Origin: an uncultured Desulfobacterales bacterium
GTDB taxonomy: Bacteria; Desulfobacterota; Desulfobacteria; Desulfobacterales; JAHEIW01
Direction of reading: 5' to 3'
Length of the DNA stretch: 50,664 bases
Assembly (NCBI GenBank): GCA_947259495.1
Contig: CAMYLV010000008.1
Location: 135,939 to 186,602, forward strand
Below are positions 34,681-42,164 of the stretch, piece by piece. The notes below the pieces were generated by a model that saw nothing but the letters and a program-made list of their open reading frames with translations, was not told the origin of the DNA and made no database searches. How positions within the stretch are numbered: position 1 is the stretch's first letter; each line of letters starts with the position of its first letter. The position numbers were made by a program, and so were the translations under genes.

Positions 34681-35649
34681 TCATTTTAAGCTCTGAAAAA
34701 ACCCCCAGATCTCATCACAGCCGTTGACGTCGCGGCTCGTGCGACCGACCGTTCTTACCGGCAGGTACTGGCGCCCGTCGGGCCAGGTGTGTCCGCCGCC
34801 ATCGATCCGATACAGGGCCACTTTCGCTTCATTATCACATCGGGAGTATTCGATTTTGGTCACACGCGTACCATCGGCGGCAACGTCGGGAAATTCGGTA
34901 ATCACGGCTTGCGGGCTGCAGCGGTTCTTCTGCCGCCAGATCCTGATGGTCTCATCGGTTGAAAGCACCGCACCCCGGTGCCGGCGAAAAACCTTGATTT
35001 GCCCCCCGTTGTATGGCACCAGCGGATCCTCGGTGCCGTTGAAAACCGCCAGGCTGACCGCGGATTCAGAGCGGCAAAGCGGCGCTATGGCGGCCGGGAT
35101 CTGGGCGGTGACCGGTGCAATGGCGCGAATTGTATCGGGCAGACTGCAGCCCAGTTGATATGACATCAGCCCGCCGTTGGAGATGCCGGTTACAAAAATC
35201 CGCTTTGAATCAATTGAGTATCGGACGCTCAGATCCTCGATCAACGCCCGCAAAAAGCCGACATCATCGATGCCTTTGCGGTGGGCGCCCGAAATCTTGT
35301 CGGGCCGGCCGTCGTTCCAGGATTTGTCGATGCCCTGCGGGTAAACCACAAAAAAGCCATCGCGGTCGGCCAGTTCGTTGAACCTTCTGTTCGTCAGCCG
35401 GAGCATCCCGCGATGGGTGCCGCCACCGCCGTGCAGCACCATCAGCAGCGGCCGCGCATTGGAAGGTGTAGTCTTAAAAGATGGCTGATACAGAATATAG
35501 TGGCGCTCCAGCCCGTCGTGGCGCAAGGTGTTGCCAGCCACTCCTCTCGAATGCGCGCAGGCAAATAACAGCAGAAGCAATACAAGCAGAAACGTTGCAG
35601 TACAAGCCCATAACTTCGGTTTTCGATTCAACACGATCAATTTTCTCAC
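34681..35649 (-). CDS. PHB depolymerase/LpqC-type esterase lipoprotein
   Basis: 322 residues. Lipoprotein signal with LFAC near residue 31. The alpha/beta-hydrolase core fits the esterase-PHB family (polyhydroxybutyrate depolymerase, feruloyl or acetylxylan esterase). Nucleophile Ser lies in GISNGG, preceded by VLHGGGGTHRG, the oxyanion loop. Asp is in NGTEDPLVPYNGG and His in GGGHTWPDG. It is probably outside the cell or on the outer membrane, releasing ester-bound substrates. It converges on the lipoprotein terminator. Confidence 0.85.
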   Translation of the reverse strand: MRKLIVLNRKPKLWACTATFLLVLLLLLFACAHSRGVAGNTLRHDGLERHYILYQPSFKTTPSNARPLLMVLHGGGGTHRGMLRLTNRRFNELADRDGFFVVYPQGIDKSWNDGRPDKISGAHRKGIDDVGFLRALIEDLSVRYSIDSKRIFVTGISNGGLMSYQLGCSLPDTIRAIAPVTAQIPAAIAPLCRSESAVSLAVFNGTEDPLVPYNGGQIKVFRRHRGAVLSTDETIRIWRQKNRCSPQAVITEFPDVAADGTRVTKIEYSRCDNEAKVALYRIDGGGHTWPDGRQYLPVRTVGRTSRDVNGCDEIWGFFQSLK

Positions 35650-35723
35650 TCTAAAAATTTCGGAATTTGACTAGAAGCCATTTCAAAACCACGTTCCAGC
35701 CGATTTGCGGCTTTTGCAAAGCG

Positions 35724-35834
35724 CTAAACCAACCTGGTTCCCAGAGCGCGATCCAGCAAACCCATGAACTGGCCCTGCAGGGTAACGGCGATTCCACCCA
35801 TAATGGCAATACTGATCAGAAAAACAGTGCTCAT
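35724..35834 (-). pseudogene. N-terminal stump of a DUF606 (YdcZ-type DMT) transporter
   Basis: GGAGG with good spacing, then ATG and 36 codons to a stop. The sequence MSTVFLISIAIMGG...VTLQGQFMGLLDRALGT is the start of a DUF606 membrane protein, in which the ten-TM family member would continue for about 300 residues. After RLV the frame stops, and the adjacent DNA does not continue the family pattern. The start signals are intact, so a 36-residue one-helix peptide could still be made. Confidence 0.5.
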
Positions 35835-36184
35835 GTGTCAATTCCTCCATTCCGCTTTATAGGGCTGAGCTTGTCGCGCCGACTTGTCCCGCCGAAATTT
35901 TAATGAAGGCGGAAGTTTTAGTGGGGTATGAGGATCGAACTACGATAACTATTTGACATTATGTCATATACATCCTAAAATCAAGCCTTTTGGGGCCTTA
36001 TAGGGGTTGTCAAAAAAACGTTCCGGTATTAATTGGAACCGGTTTTTGTATTGCTATCGTCGAGATTTATTCTTAATCTAGGTTTATTTGACAGTGCCTT
36101 TTTTTTAACAAATTTATTTTCTTCGGCCGGTAGGGACCCTTATGGTCCCCGCTGGTGTAAGCCTTGGGAGAAATTGAAGAGCAT
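35835..36184. other. 350-bp gap with a truncated MITE-like copy
   Basis: Contains the palindrome TGACATTATGTCA at 35954-35966, the truncated repeat at 35999-36050, a possible promoter TTGACA (36088-36093) with a weak -10, and a hairpin AGGGACC-CTTAT-GGTCCCC near 36132. No further gene is seen. Confidence 0.35.
35999..36050 (+). repeat. MITE-like element, copy 6 (truncated)
   Basis: Keeps the first half of the element: TATAGGGGTTGTC, A7CGTTCCG, then a shortened GGAACCGGTTTTTG. The outer right arm and distal hairpin are lost. Confidence 0.7.
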
Positions 36185-36550
36185 ATGAAAACGATTGGCT
36201 TTAAGAAAAATGAATGCATAAAAAATTTATGTCTATACAGAGACAAAATGGAAAAAATACTATCTTTGATCGAGGATAAATTACCTCTCCGCAGTGCCGA
36301 TAAAAAAAGAGTGCAGTTATTATTAAAGGACTTAAAGCAAGGTCTCAAAAAAGATTTGGACCGCGGTTCCGCAGTAAGAGGGCAAAAACAAATGGGCAGC
36401 GATGAACAACGTTTTTATATGCCCGCAATAAATGAAGCTGCAAAGCATATTTCAGTGGAAACAAATTCAACACCAAGTCAAATATGGATCGACGAAATAG
36501 ATATGGCTCAAAAGTACATTAAGTATTATTTGAATCAGTTGCTGTCTTAA
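36185..36550 (+). CDS. uncharacterised helical protein
   Basis: 121 residues from the ATG at 36185. A TTG at 36164 is in frame too. It is soluble, rich in Lys, Glu and Leu, and mostly helical. No family is recognised. The central KKRVQLLLKDLKQGLKKDL stretch is strongly amphipathic. It lies alone before a convergent PilZ gene. The AT content is higher than its neighbours, which may point to recent arrival. Confidence 0.5.
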   Translation: MKTIGFKKNECIKNLCLYRDKMEKILSLIEDKLPLRSADKKRVQLLLKDLKQGLKKDLDRGSAVRGQKQMGSDEQRFYMPAINEAAKHISVETNSTPSQIWIDEIDMAQKYIKYYLNQLLS

Positions 36551-36670
36551 CAGAATTGAACCCCAAAACACCCACTACCGTCACCCATGTCGGTCTTTTC
36601 ATTATGATCCTCTTTTAGGAATTATTGGCAGGTGCTTCAGCGAAGGGGAGCCTGCCCCCGCTTTGAACGT

Positions 36671-37057
36671 CTAGTTTTGGATGCCGGGGGAGATGGCCAT
36701 GTGCGACTTTTTTTTCTGATAGTGGTAAAATTTGACCAGCGCTTTTACAAATAGCCGGTTTTCGTTGGAAGAGCCGGTCAGATTTATGCCGACATTGTAT
36801 TGACCGCAATCGTTTCTTTCACAATAAATAACCTCACCCCTGACTTCCATTTGATTGGTATTTAAATCGAAAAACATCAAGGTGATATGCGTCGCGCTGA
36901 TTGCCTGAAATGTTTCAATCCGAATCCCCGTCTGGCTCACATTCCGAACGACAGCGATGTTATGCTGAAACATTTTTTCATCAGGATCCAAACTTAAGTA
37001 GGAGATCGGATCGCAAATTTGAACCCTTGGATTTTTTCGTCTTTCTGCCAGGCCCAT
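36671..37057 (-). CDS. PilZ domain protein
   Basis: 128 residues, one PilZ domain, a cyclic-di-GMP receptor. The first conserved Arg box is ERRKNPR (RxxxR), followed by NVSQTG (D/NxSxxG), so binding seems intact. It is soluble, with a Lys/His-rich C-terminus. The start is divergent from the cNMP/PilZ fusion gene, with a 170-bp shared gap. The downstream partner is unknown. Confidence 0.85.
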   Translation of the reverse strand: MGLAERRKNPRVQICDPISYLSLDPDEKMFQHNIAVVRNVSQTGIRIETFQAISATHITLMFFDLNTNQMEVRGEVIYCERNDCGQYNVGINLTGSSNENRLFVKALVKFYHYQKKKSHMAISPGIQN

Positions 37058-37227
37058 ATGTATAATATCGGCCTGACCATTAGAATCTTTATTTTATCTA
37101 ACATCTTAAGAATTTGCGTAAAATTGCCGATAATAGATCTATCATTCCTTTTTCGGGCCCGTTGATACATTGTTTTTAGCCCGCGACTCTGAACGACCCG
37201 GTAAATACAGCTAAAAGGTGATCCAAG

Positions 37228-38391
37228 TTGAAAGTGCCTGAATTTATAAAAAAATCTTCGTTGCATCAATTCAAAATCGATAAAAACACCGTCGAGCATA
37301 TTGTTGATGGGTCCATTGTGATCAATTCAATTGAATTGATGCTCGAAATTTTAAAAAAATTTCCGAATGATCCCGAACTGGTGAGAATATACGCGGATTT
37401 GCTTTTAAAAAATAAAATGCACGACGCAGCGGCCAAAGCGTACAATCGGACCGCTATTCTTTTTTTGGACATCGACAAAATGCTGCCTGCAATTGTGGCA
37501 AAAATCTCCCAATGGCATATTGAGATGCCTTCCGATCAAAACGTAAAGGCCTTTTTGATCGAGCTCGATAGCAACAACAACAAGAAACTGCCGATCGGTC
37601 ATTTCCTTTCCAAGTTAACCATCCATGAGTTAAAGGCGCTATGCTCCCTTTTTGAAAATATCCGGCTGCCGGCCAAGCAGGTCGTCAAGGAAATTGGCGA
37701 CACAGAGGATCACTTGTTCTTTATTGTATCTGGCAGATTAAAGGATTCCATTTACCTGACGCTGCAAAATCAAAAAAAGGTGTTTCGAAAACCCACCGTG
37801 GAATTATCCGAAAATGAATTTTTTGGTGATATTTATCCGTTCAATAAAGAGCAACGGTCGCAATCTTATATTGAAACGCTCGAGCCAACAGAGTTGGTCA
37901 GGATCCCCAAAGAAAAACTCATGCGAATATGCCGTAAATATCCGAACATCGAGCTGGGGATTATCGACTTACTGAATATTCGGTCAATATCGAACCAGGA
38001 GGGCTCTCCCGGAACCATTCGAAAACAAACCCGCCATAAATTCTCCTTAATGCTGGAGCTTGAGATTTACCCGGAGCATTCACCCGATGAAGCCATTTAC
38101 CTGGAGGGCGAATCAGAGGACATCTCGATTGGGGGGATGAGCATTGTAATTGATTCTAACAAACTCAACGAGCCCTGGAACATTTCTTCTCTGAACGCAA
38201 GCGCCTCAAATGCAAAAATACATGTCAGCGTTGTCACCCACACGCTACTGCTGAAAATCTCCGGTAAAGTCGCCTGGCGCCGCGAGACTACCCATAACGG
38301 GACCAGAGCATTGGCGCTCGGCATGCAATTTGATGAGATGTCCCCCAAAATCCGGGGTCTGTTATTTGCTCTGGTTAATAGCCTGGATTAA
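37228..38391 (+). CDS. cNMP-binding and PilZ fusion protein
   Basis: 387 residues. Residues about 1-120 are helical, with a short TPR-like part. Residues about 130-245 form a cyclic-nucleotide-binding (CAP-type) domain, with NEFFGDIYPF and Arg210 in the phosphate cassette. Residues 264-387 form a PilZ domain with RKQTR (RxxxR, 265-269) and DISIGG (298-303). So one protein may sense both cAMP/cGMP and cyclic di-GMP. No DNA-binding domain is seen, so it is likely a protein-protein effector. The start is TTG at 37228 with AAAAGGTGAT upstream. It is divergent from the stand-alone PilZ gene. Confidence 0.85.
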   Translation: MKVPEFIKKSSLHQFKIDKNTVEHIVDGSIVINSIELMLEILKKFPNDPELVRIYADLLLKNKMHDAAAKAYNRTAILFLDIDKMLPAIVAKISQWHIEMPSDQNVKAFLIELDSNNNKKLPIGHFLSKLTIHELKALCSLFENIRLPAKQVVKEIGDTEDHLFFIVSGRLKDSIYLTLQNQKKVFRKPTVELSENEFFGDIYPFNKEQRSQSYIETLEPTELVRIPKEKLMRICRKYPNIELGIIDLLNIRSISNQEGSPGTIRKQTRHKFSLMLELEIYPEHSPDEAIYLEGESEDISIGGMSIVIDSNKLNEPWNISSLNASASNAKIHVSVVTHTLLLKISGKVAWRRETTHNGTRALALGMQFDEMSPKIRGLLFALVNSLD

Positions 38392-38614
38392 ATTTGACCT
38401 GAATTGAACGTCCCAAATCTTCCTGTCATATCAAAAACCCCAATCACGACGTCGGCCGATCACATCGCGAAAAAAAATGAAGCTCCTCTCAGTCCCGCCG
38501 CAAGCGGGAAGGGGTTTTCTGGGGAAAGCGAATAAGGGCTATGCATAAATAGCTGTCCCTTTACATGCATGACATCAGGATTTAACTTGACTAATAACAA
38601 GGAGAACGTTTTTG

Positions 38615-39073
38615 ATGTTTCTTAGATTTTCCAATTCAAACATTATAATCTCTCTTTTTGCCATTGTCGCGGCACTATATTCAGGCCCGCTAATCGTGGG
38701 CGCCGAAGAAAGCCAGGATGATCTGAAATCGATACCTGCCGTTTCTCATCTACTCGATGGTAAGAAATTTACAGGACCGACAGGAGAAAAGGGCAAGAAA
38801 ACCCACCATGAGGACGTATTGAGCTTCAGTGACGGTAGATTCACCTCTTCCAAATGTTTCGAATTTGGGTTTACAGACGGCCCATATACGGCCACGGTCG
38901 AAGGGGATTTAATCCATTTCCAGGCGGAGACCGTCAGCCCCTCCCATGGAAAGATGATGTGGAAAGGAACCCTAGCAGACGATATCATGGAAGTTGAGTA
39001 TTCATGGACCAAGGAGCGCTGGCTTTGGACCACTTACAGAGAATACTGGTTCAGGGGGACGTTACAAAAATAA
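38615..39073 (+). CDS. secreted protein of unknown function
   Basis: 152 residues. A signal peptide (about 1-30, ending VGA-EES) is followed by a beta-rich domain with several Trp (e.g. MMWKGTLADD) typical of small barrel-like domains. It resembles the general pattern FDDGRFxSxxCxxxGF...Y of proteins with unknown function. AAGGAGAACG precedes the ATG at 38615; a TTG lies directly ahead. The stop is 15 bp before the start of the membrane protein gene, so they may be co-transcribed. Confidence 0.7.
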   Translation: MFLRFSNSNIIISLFAIVAALYSGPLIVGAEESQDDLKSIPAVSHLLDGKKFTGPTGEKGKKTHHEDVLSFSDGRFTSSKCFEFGFTDGPYTATVEGDLIHFQAETVSPSHGKMMWKGTLADDIMEVEYSWTKERWLWTTYREYWFRGTLQK

Positions 39074-39087
39074 AGGCGGTGATCATT

Positions 39088-39759
39088 ATGCCTGAAGCCC
39101 GGCGGGCGCCTGCTGAAACACCAAAGCTCAAACTGATTTTTAAATTATCGCTAATTGTCGGATTTCTGCTGTTATTAAACTATGGCGGCAGCCGGGTGGT
39201 TGACCATATCAGCTTTCAGCTCTGGCCCGAACATGAGCATCTCATCATCACTGCGCTCTGGTTTTCTATCGGGGTCTATATACTCTGGATGGCGATGCCC
39301 TTTGTGCCGGGTATTGAGCTGGGTCTGGCGTTGATGGTCATGCTCGGCTCCAAAGGCGTCGTCGTGGTATATCTGTGCACCCTCCTGTCCCTGTCGCTGA
39401 GTTTTGCGATTGGCAGGCTGGTACCGCTTAAGGCCTTCGCCCGATTTCTGGGATGGCTGCATCTGCACAAATCCCGCGACCTGATGCTCAAACTTGAACC
39501 TTTAAATCCTGAGGAAAAACTGGACTTTCTGCTGGGAACCGCTCCCTCCAGGGTTGTCCCTTATTTACTCAAACACCGCTACTTTATGATGGCCCTCCTT
39601 TTGAATCTACCCGGCAACGCTTTAATTGGCGGCGGTGGGGGCATCGGTTTGATTGCCGGAATGAGCAGAGTATATTCTTTCCCCAGATACTTCCTTTTAG
39701 TGAGCCTGGCGATAACGCCGCTTCCACTCCTGTTTCTGGCCGGTAAATTACTCGGCTGA
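39088..39759 (+). CDS. VTT/DedA-like (TVP38 superfamily) membrane protein
   Basis: 223 residues with about five or six hydrophobic segments. The segments PFVPGIELGLALMVMLG and LNLPGNALIGGGGGIGLIAG match the two halves of the VTT/DedA-type re-entrant domains, with the GxxG-rich loops. Members move polyprenyl phosphate carriers or affect lipid and pH homeostasis; the substrate here is unknown. The ATG at 39088 has AAAGGCGGTGAT upstream. The frame extends into the previous gene, but those codons have no start signal. Confidence 0.75.
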   Translation: MPEARRAPAETPKLKLIFKLSLIVGFLLLLNYGGSRVVDHISFQLWPEHEHLIITALWFSIGVYILWMAMPFVPGIELGLALMVMLGSKGVVVVYLCTLLSLSLSFAIGRLVPLKAFARFLGWLHLHKSRDLMLKLEPLNPEEKLDFLLGTAPSRVVPYLLKHRYFMMALLLNLPGNALIGGGGGIGLIAGMSRVYSFPRYFLLVSLAITPLPLLFLAGKLLG

Positions 39760-40159
39760 TTTTTACTTTGACAATCAAGTGGAGCGTCAGAAAAATGAAT
39801 CCAAAAGAAAACTAATTATTTTCTTGTAATCCGATTCGTAAACGACTATTTTATTGGCCAGAGGGGACAAACTTTAACTTCCGATAATCATACGCCGGCA
39901 GCGACAAAAACCGTTTCGCCTGACTACTGAGATGGCTTTTGCGTAAAGCGACTTCTCACCTCACGCCGGGAACACCGAATCATTGACCTGCGCGGTATCT
40001 CAGACGGCTTCGCATTAGGTTAAATCGAAAAATTCACAACCGGTCCTCATCCGAATCTTCCTTTTCCTGTTCATATCATTCGGCAAGGTAACCCTAACTG
40101 CCCTCCTGCAGTGTTGAGCCCCTCCAGGCACTTCACCACTCAAAAGAAAGGAGGTTACC
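39760..40159. other. 400-bp gap with possible structured leader
   Basis: The sequence has complementary words CTGAGAT (39927-39933) and ATCTCAG (39997-40003), and GGTAACC (40087-40093) facing GGTTACC (40153-40159, directly before the ATG and overlapping the GGAGG site). It could fold to control the GAF gene. I cannot match it to a known riboswitch. Confidence 0.35.
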
Positions 40160-40789
40160 ATGGACAAGCCCACCGTTAACTACGAAACCCTGATTCGTAT
40201 TACCAAAGCGATTTCCATGATTCGTGATCCGGAAGAGATCGTCTTGATCACCGTAGAGGGTGTCACGCATGCACTGAACGTTAAAGGTTGCACCCTGTTT
40301 CTTTTCAGCCCCAGTAGCAAAGAGCTCAAACTTGTCGGCAGCTACGGCTTGAGCAAGGATTATCTGGACAAGGGACCGATCAGTGCGCTGCGTTCAATTG
40401 CATCATCCCTGCAAGATGCCCAGCCGGTAGCCATTTTTGATGTGACCGATGACCCCCGGCTTCAGTACCCCGAGGCAGCGAAAAAAGAAGGCATCGCTTC
40501 GATCCTTGCGGTTCCGATCATCCTCGGAGAGAAATTGACCGGGAGCATGCGAATTTACACTGCCGATCCCTGGGAATTTACGCTAAACGACGTCAATTTC
40601 GTCCAGGCAGTGGCTCAGGTTGTCGGTATGGCCTTAGAAATGTGCCGCGTAAACAAGGGCTTAAAAGACAGCATCGATATTTTGAAAACGATGCGGGACC
40701 CCAGGACCTTAAAATCGACAAGGCGAACGCCATACGAAGGTGTGCCCAAAAGCTTCGGCGAAGAGGAAATGTCGCGGACCGAAGCTTGA
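40160..40789 (+). CDS. GAF domain protein
   Basis: 209 residues, a single GAF sensor domain (about 10-165) with a short polar tail. The core segments CTLFLFSP, SILAVPI and GSMRIYTADPWEF are the usual GAF beta strands. It has no output domain, so it probably acts through a partner protein. AAAGGAGGTTACC gives a strong ribosome-binding site. It is monocistronic, with a terminator 59 bp past the stop. Confidence 0.85.
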   Translation: MDKPTVNYETLIRITKAISMIRDPEEIVLITVEGVTHALNVKGCTLFLFSPSSKELKLVGSYGLSKDYLDKGPISALRSIASSLQDAQPVAIFDVTDDPRLQYPEAAKKEGIASILAVPIILGEKLTGSMRIYTADPWEFTLNDVNFVQAVAQVVGMALEMCRVNKGLKDSIDILKTMRDPRTLKSTRRTPYEGVPKSFGEEEMSRTEA

Positions 40790-40848
40790 TCCACCCATAT
40801 CGCCGAATTTGAAGACTTTCCGGTAATCGTGTGTCATCTGATCGCCTG

Positions 40849-40886
40849 AAGCGTGGATGAGGTGTTTGCGTCCACGCTTTTTTTTC
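40849..40886 (+). terminator. intrinsic terminator of the GAF gene
   Basis: AAGCGTGGA (40849-40857) and TCCACGCTT (40871-40879) form a 9-bp stem with a 13-nt loop, then T8. Confidence 0.85.
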
Positions 40887-41020
40887 CGAATAGGTTTTGC
40901 TAAATTGAGCGCTTAAAATGTTTAAAAAAAATCACAGACCTGTTTGATTTTGTATAATTTTCGGGCAAAAAAAAGACTGAAGTTCTAAAAAATATACTAA
41001 AAATCAGATGGTTAAGGTTT

Positions 41021-41037
41021 TGGCACAACACTTGTAT
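41021..41037 (+). promoter_or_regulatory. sigma-54 (RpoN) promoter of the PilZ gene
   Basis: TGGCACAACACTTGTAT has GG and GT with exactly 10 nt between. TGGCAC is a perfect -24 box, while the -12 box TTGTA replaces GC by GT. Transcription would begin near 41047, which rules out the longest reading frame and points to the ATG at 41095. Confidence 0.6.
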
Positions 41038-41094
41038 ATCTGGTCTATGTCATTGGGTTATCGCTTCAAAACAAAGATAAGGACAACCCCTGAG

Positions 41095-41409
41095 ATGTAC
41101 AGCAACTTGATTGCGAACGGCCACATGGAAAATTTAGAAAGAAGAAAAGATGCCCGCAAAAACGTCAACGAACGCCGACTGGTCGTTGCGGACTGCCAGA
41201 CCATGGAGGGCGACTTCCAGGCACCCATTAATAATATCAGTACAGGCGGCGTTTTCATTGACACCAAACACCGCTTGTTTGTTGGGCAGGAAATCGCCAT
41301 GAAATTTGATTTCCCCGGCGTCCGGAAAACGATAATGGCCAACGGGGAAATCGTACGCACCTCATATGCAGGCGCCGGAATAAGATTCAGGATGTTTTTT
41401 CAAAAATAA
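41095..41409 (+). CDS. PilZ domain protein
   Basis: 104 residues. The PilZ cyclic-di-GMP receptor has Arg-rich motif RRKDAR...NERR, then NISTGG (47-52) and the later GAGIRF. The frame is open back to 41008, but the sigma-54 promoter at 41021-41037 lies inside that part. The ATG at 41095, with AAGGA about 11 nt ahead, is therefore the preferred start. It is followed by a terminator. Sigma-54 control fits motility, surface or nutrient programs. Confidence 0.75.
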   Translation: MYSNLIANGHMENLERRKDARKNVNERRLVVADCQTMEGDFQAPINNISTGGVFIDTKHRLFVGQEIAMKFDFPGVRKTIMANGEIVRTSYAGAGIRFRMFFQK

Positions 41410-41766
41410 AGCGATTGAATCGAACTTTCTAACTGTTATACTAAAAGGCAGCCCAGAGTTTAAGGCTGTCTTTTTGTTTGACCTGTCGCATATGAGCGGT
41501 GTATATAAGTTATAGATCCGTATGGACTGCTCACGCCTTCTGACCTGAAATGTACTTTTAATCTGTTAAAGCGAACCAGGTCGAACTTCTCAACATCCCT
41601 TTCTCAAATGATTCTCGGATTCGATTTCTTGTGCTTATGCAAACTTAACCTAAGTTGATTCTCCAAAGGTTAAGGAAATCTTGCCGCTGACCTCAGTACG
41701 GATATAGCGAACTGCCTCTTCAAAAACGGCCATTCAAGTGTGGCTAAAAAAGGGAGGTGAGGGTTT
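41410..41766. other. 357-bp gap: terminator and a perfect inverted repeat
   Basis: After the terminator the gap is AT-moderate without a gene. CTTAACCT (41644-41651) and AGGTTAAG (41667-41674) form a perfect 8-bp inverted repeat with a 15-nt loop. It lies about 90 bp before the receiver gene and may be an operator or mRNA hairpin. Confidence 0.35.
41444..41475 (+). terminator. intrinsic terminator of the PilZ gene
   Basis: AAAGGCAGCC (41444-41453) and GGCTGTCTTT (41464-41473) form a stem with a 10-nt loop, followed by T-rich sequence. One G-U pair is present. Confidence 0.75.
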
Positions 41767-42156
41767 ATGCCAAGAGAGATTCTCATCGTGGATGATGAGC
41801 CGGGTGTGGTGGTGGCGATCCAGTTTCTGATGGAGCAACAGGGTTATAATGTCCTGGTGGCCGAAAGGGGCGAAGATGCCCTGGATCTGATTTATAAATA
41901 CAAGCCAGATCTGGTGCTACTGGACATTATGCTTCCTGGAATTAGCGGTTGGGAGGTTTGTGAAATTGTTCGATTAAATCCCGATTATCGAAACGTCAAA
42001 ATCGCCTTTATAACTGCCCGGGGCGATGAGGCCGAAATTGCCAGAGGCCTGGCCCTCGGCGCGGATGCCTATATCACCAAGCCTTTTGCCAATGAACAGC
42101 TTATCGCCAAAATCAATGCGCTATTAGAAAATGCCTTTGAAGAGACCCGAAAATAA
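41767..42156 (+). CDS. CheY-like response regulator, receiver domain only
   Basis: 129 residues, a single receiver domain. The acidic pair Asp9-Asp10 (VDDEP), phospho-acceptor Asp53 (VLLDIMLP), Thr83 (FITARG) and Lys105 (YITKPF) are all present. The kinase is not in this window. AAGGGAGGTGAGGG gives a strong ribosome-binding site. Only 8 bp separate it from the CoA-transferase/GNAT gene, so the two are co-transcribed and may be linked in function. Confidence 0.9.
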   Translation: MPREILIVDDEPGVVVAIQFLMEQQGYNVLVAERGEDALDLIYKYKPDLVLLDIMLPGISGWEVCEIVRLNPDYRNVKIAFITARGDEAEIARGLALGADAYITKPFANEQLIAKINALLENAFEETRK

Positions 42157-42164
42157 ACTTAAAA

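Noticed and set aside
36001-36060. MITE-like copy 6 considered as a full element
   Set aside because: The distal half is missing and the right arm is shortened; it is kept as a truncated copy.
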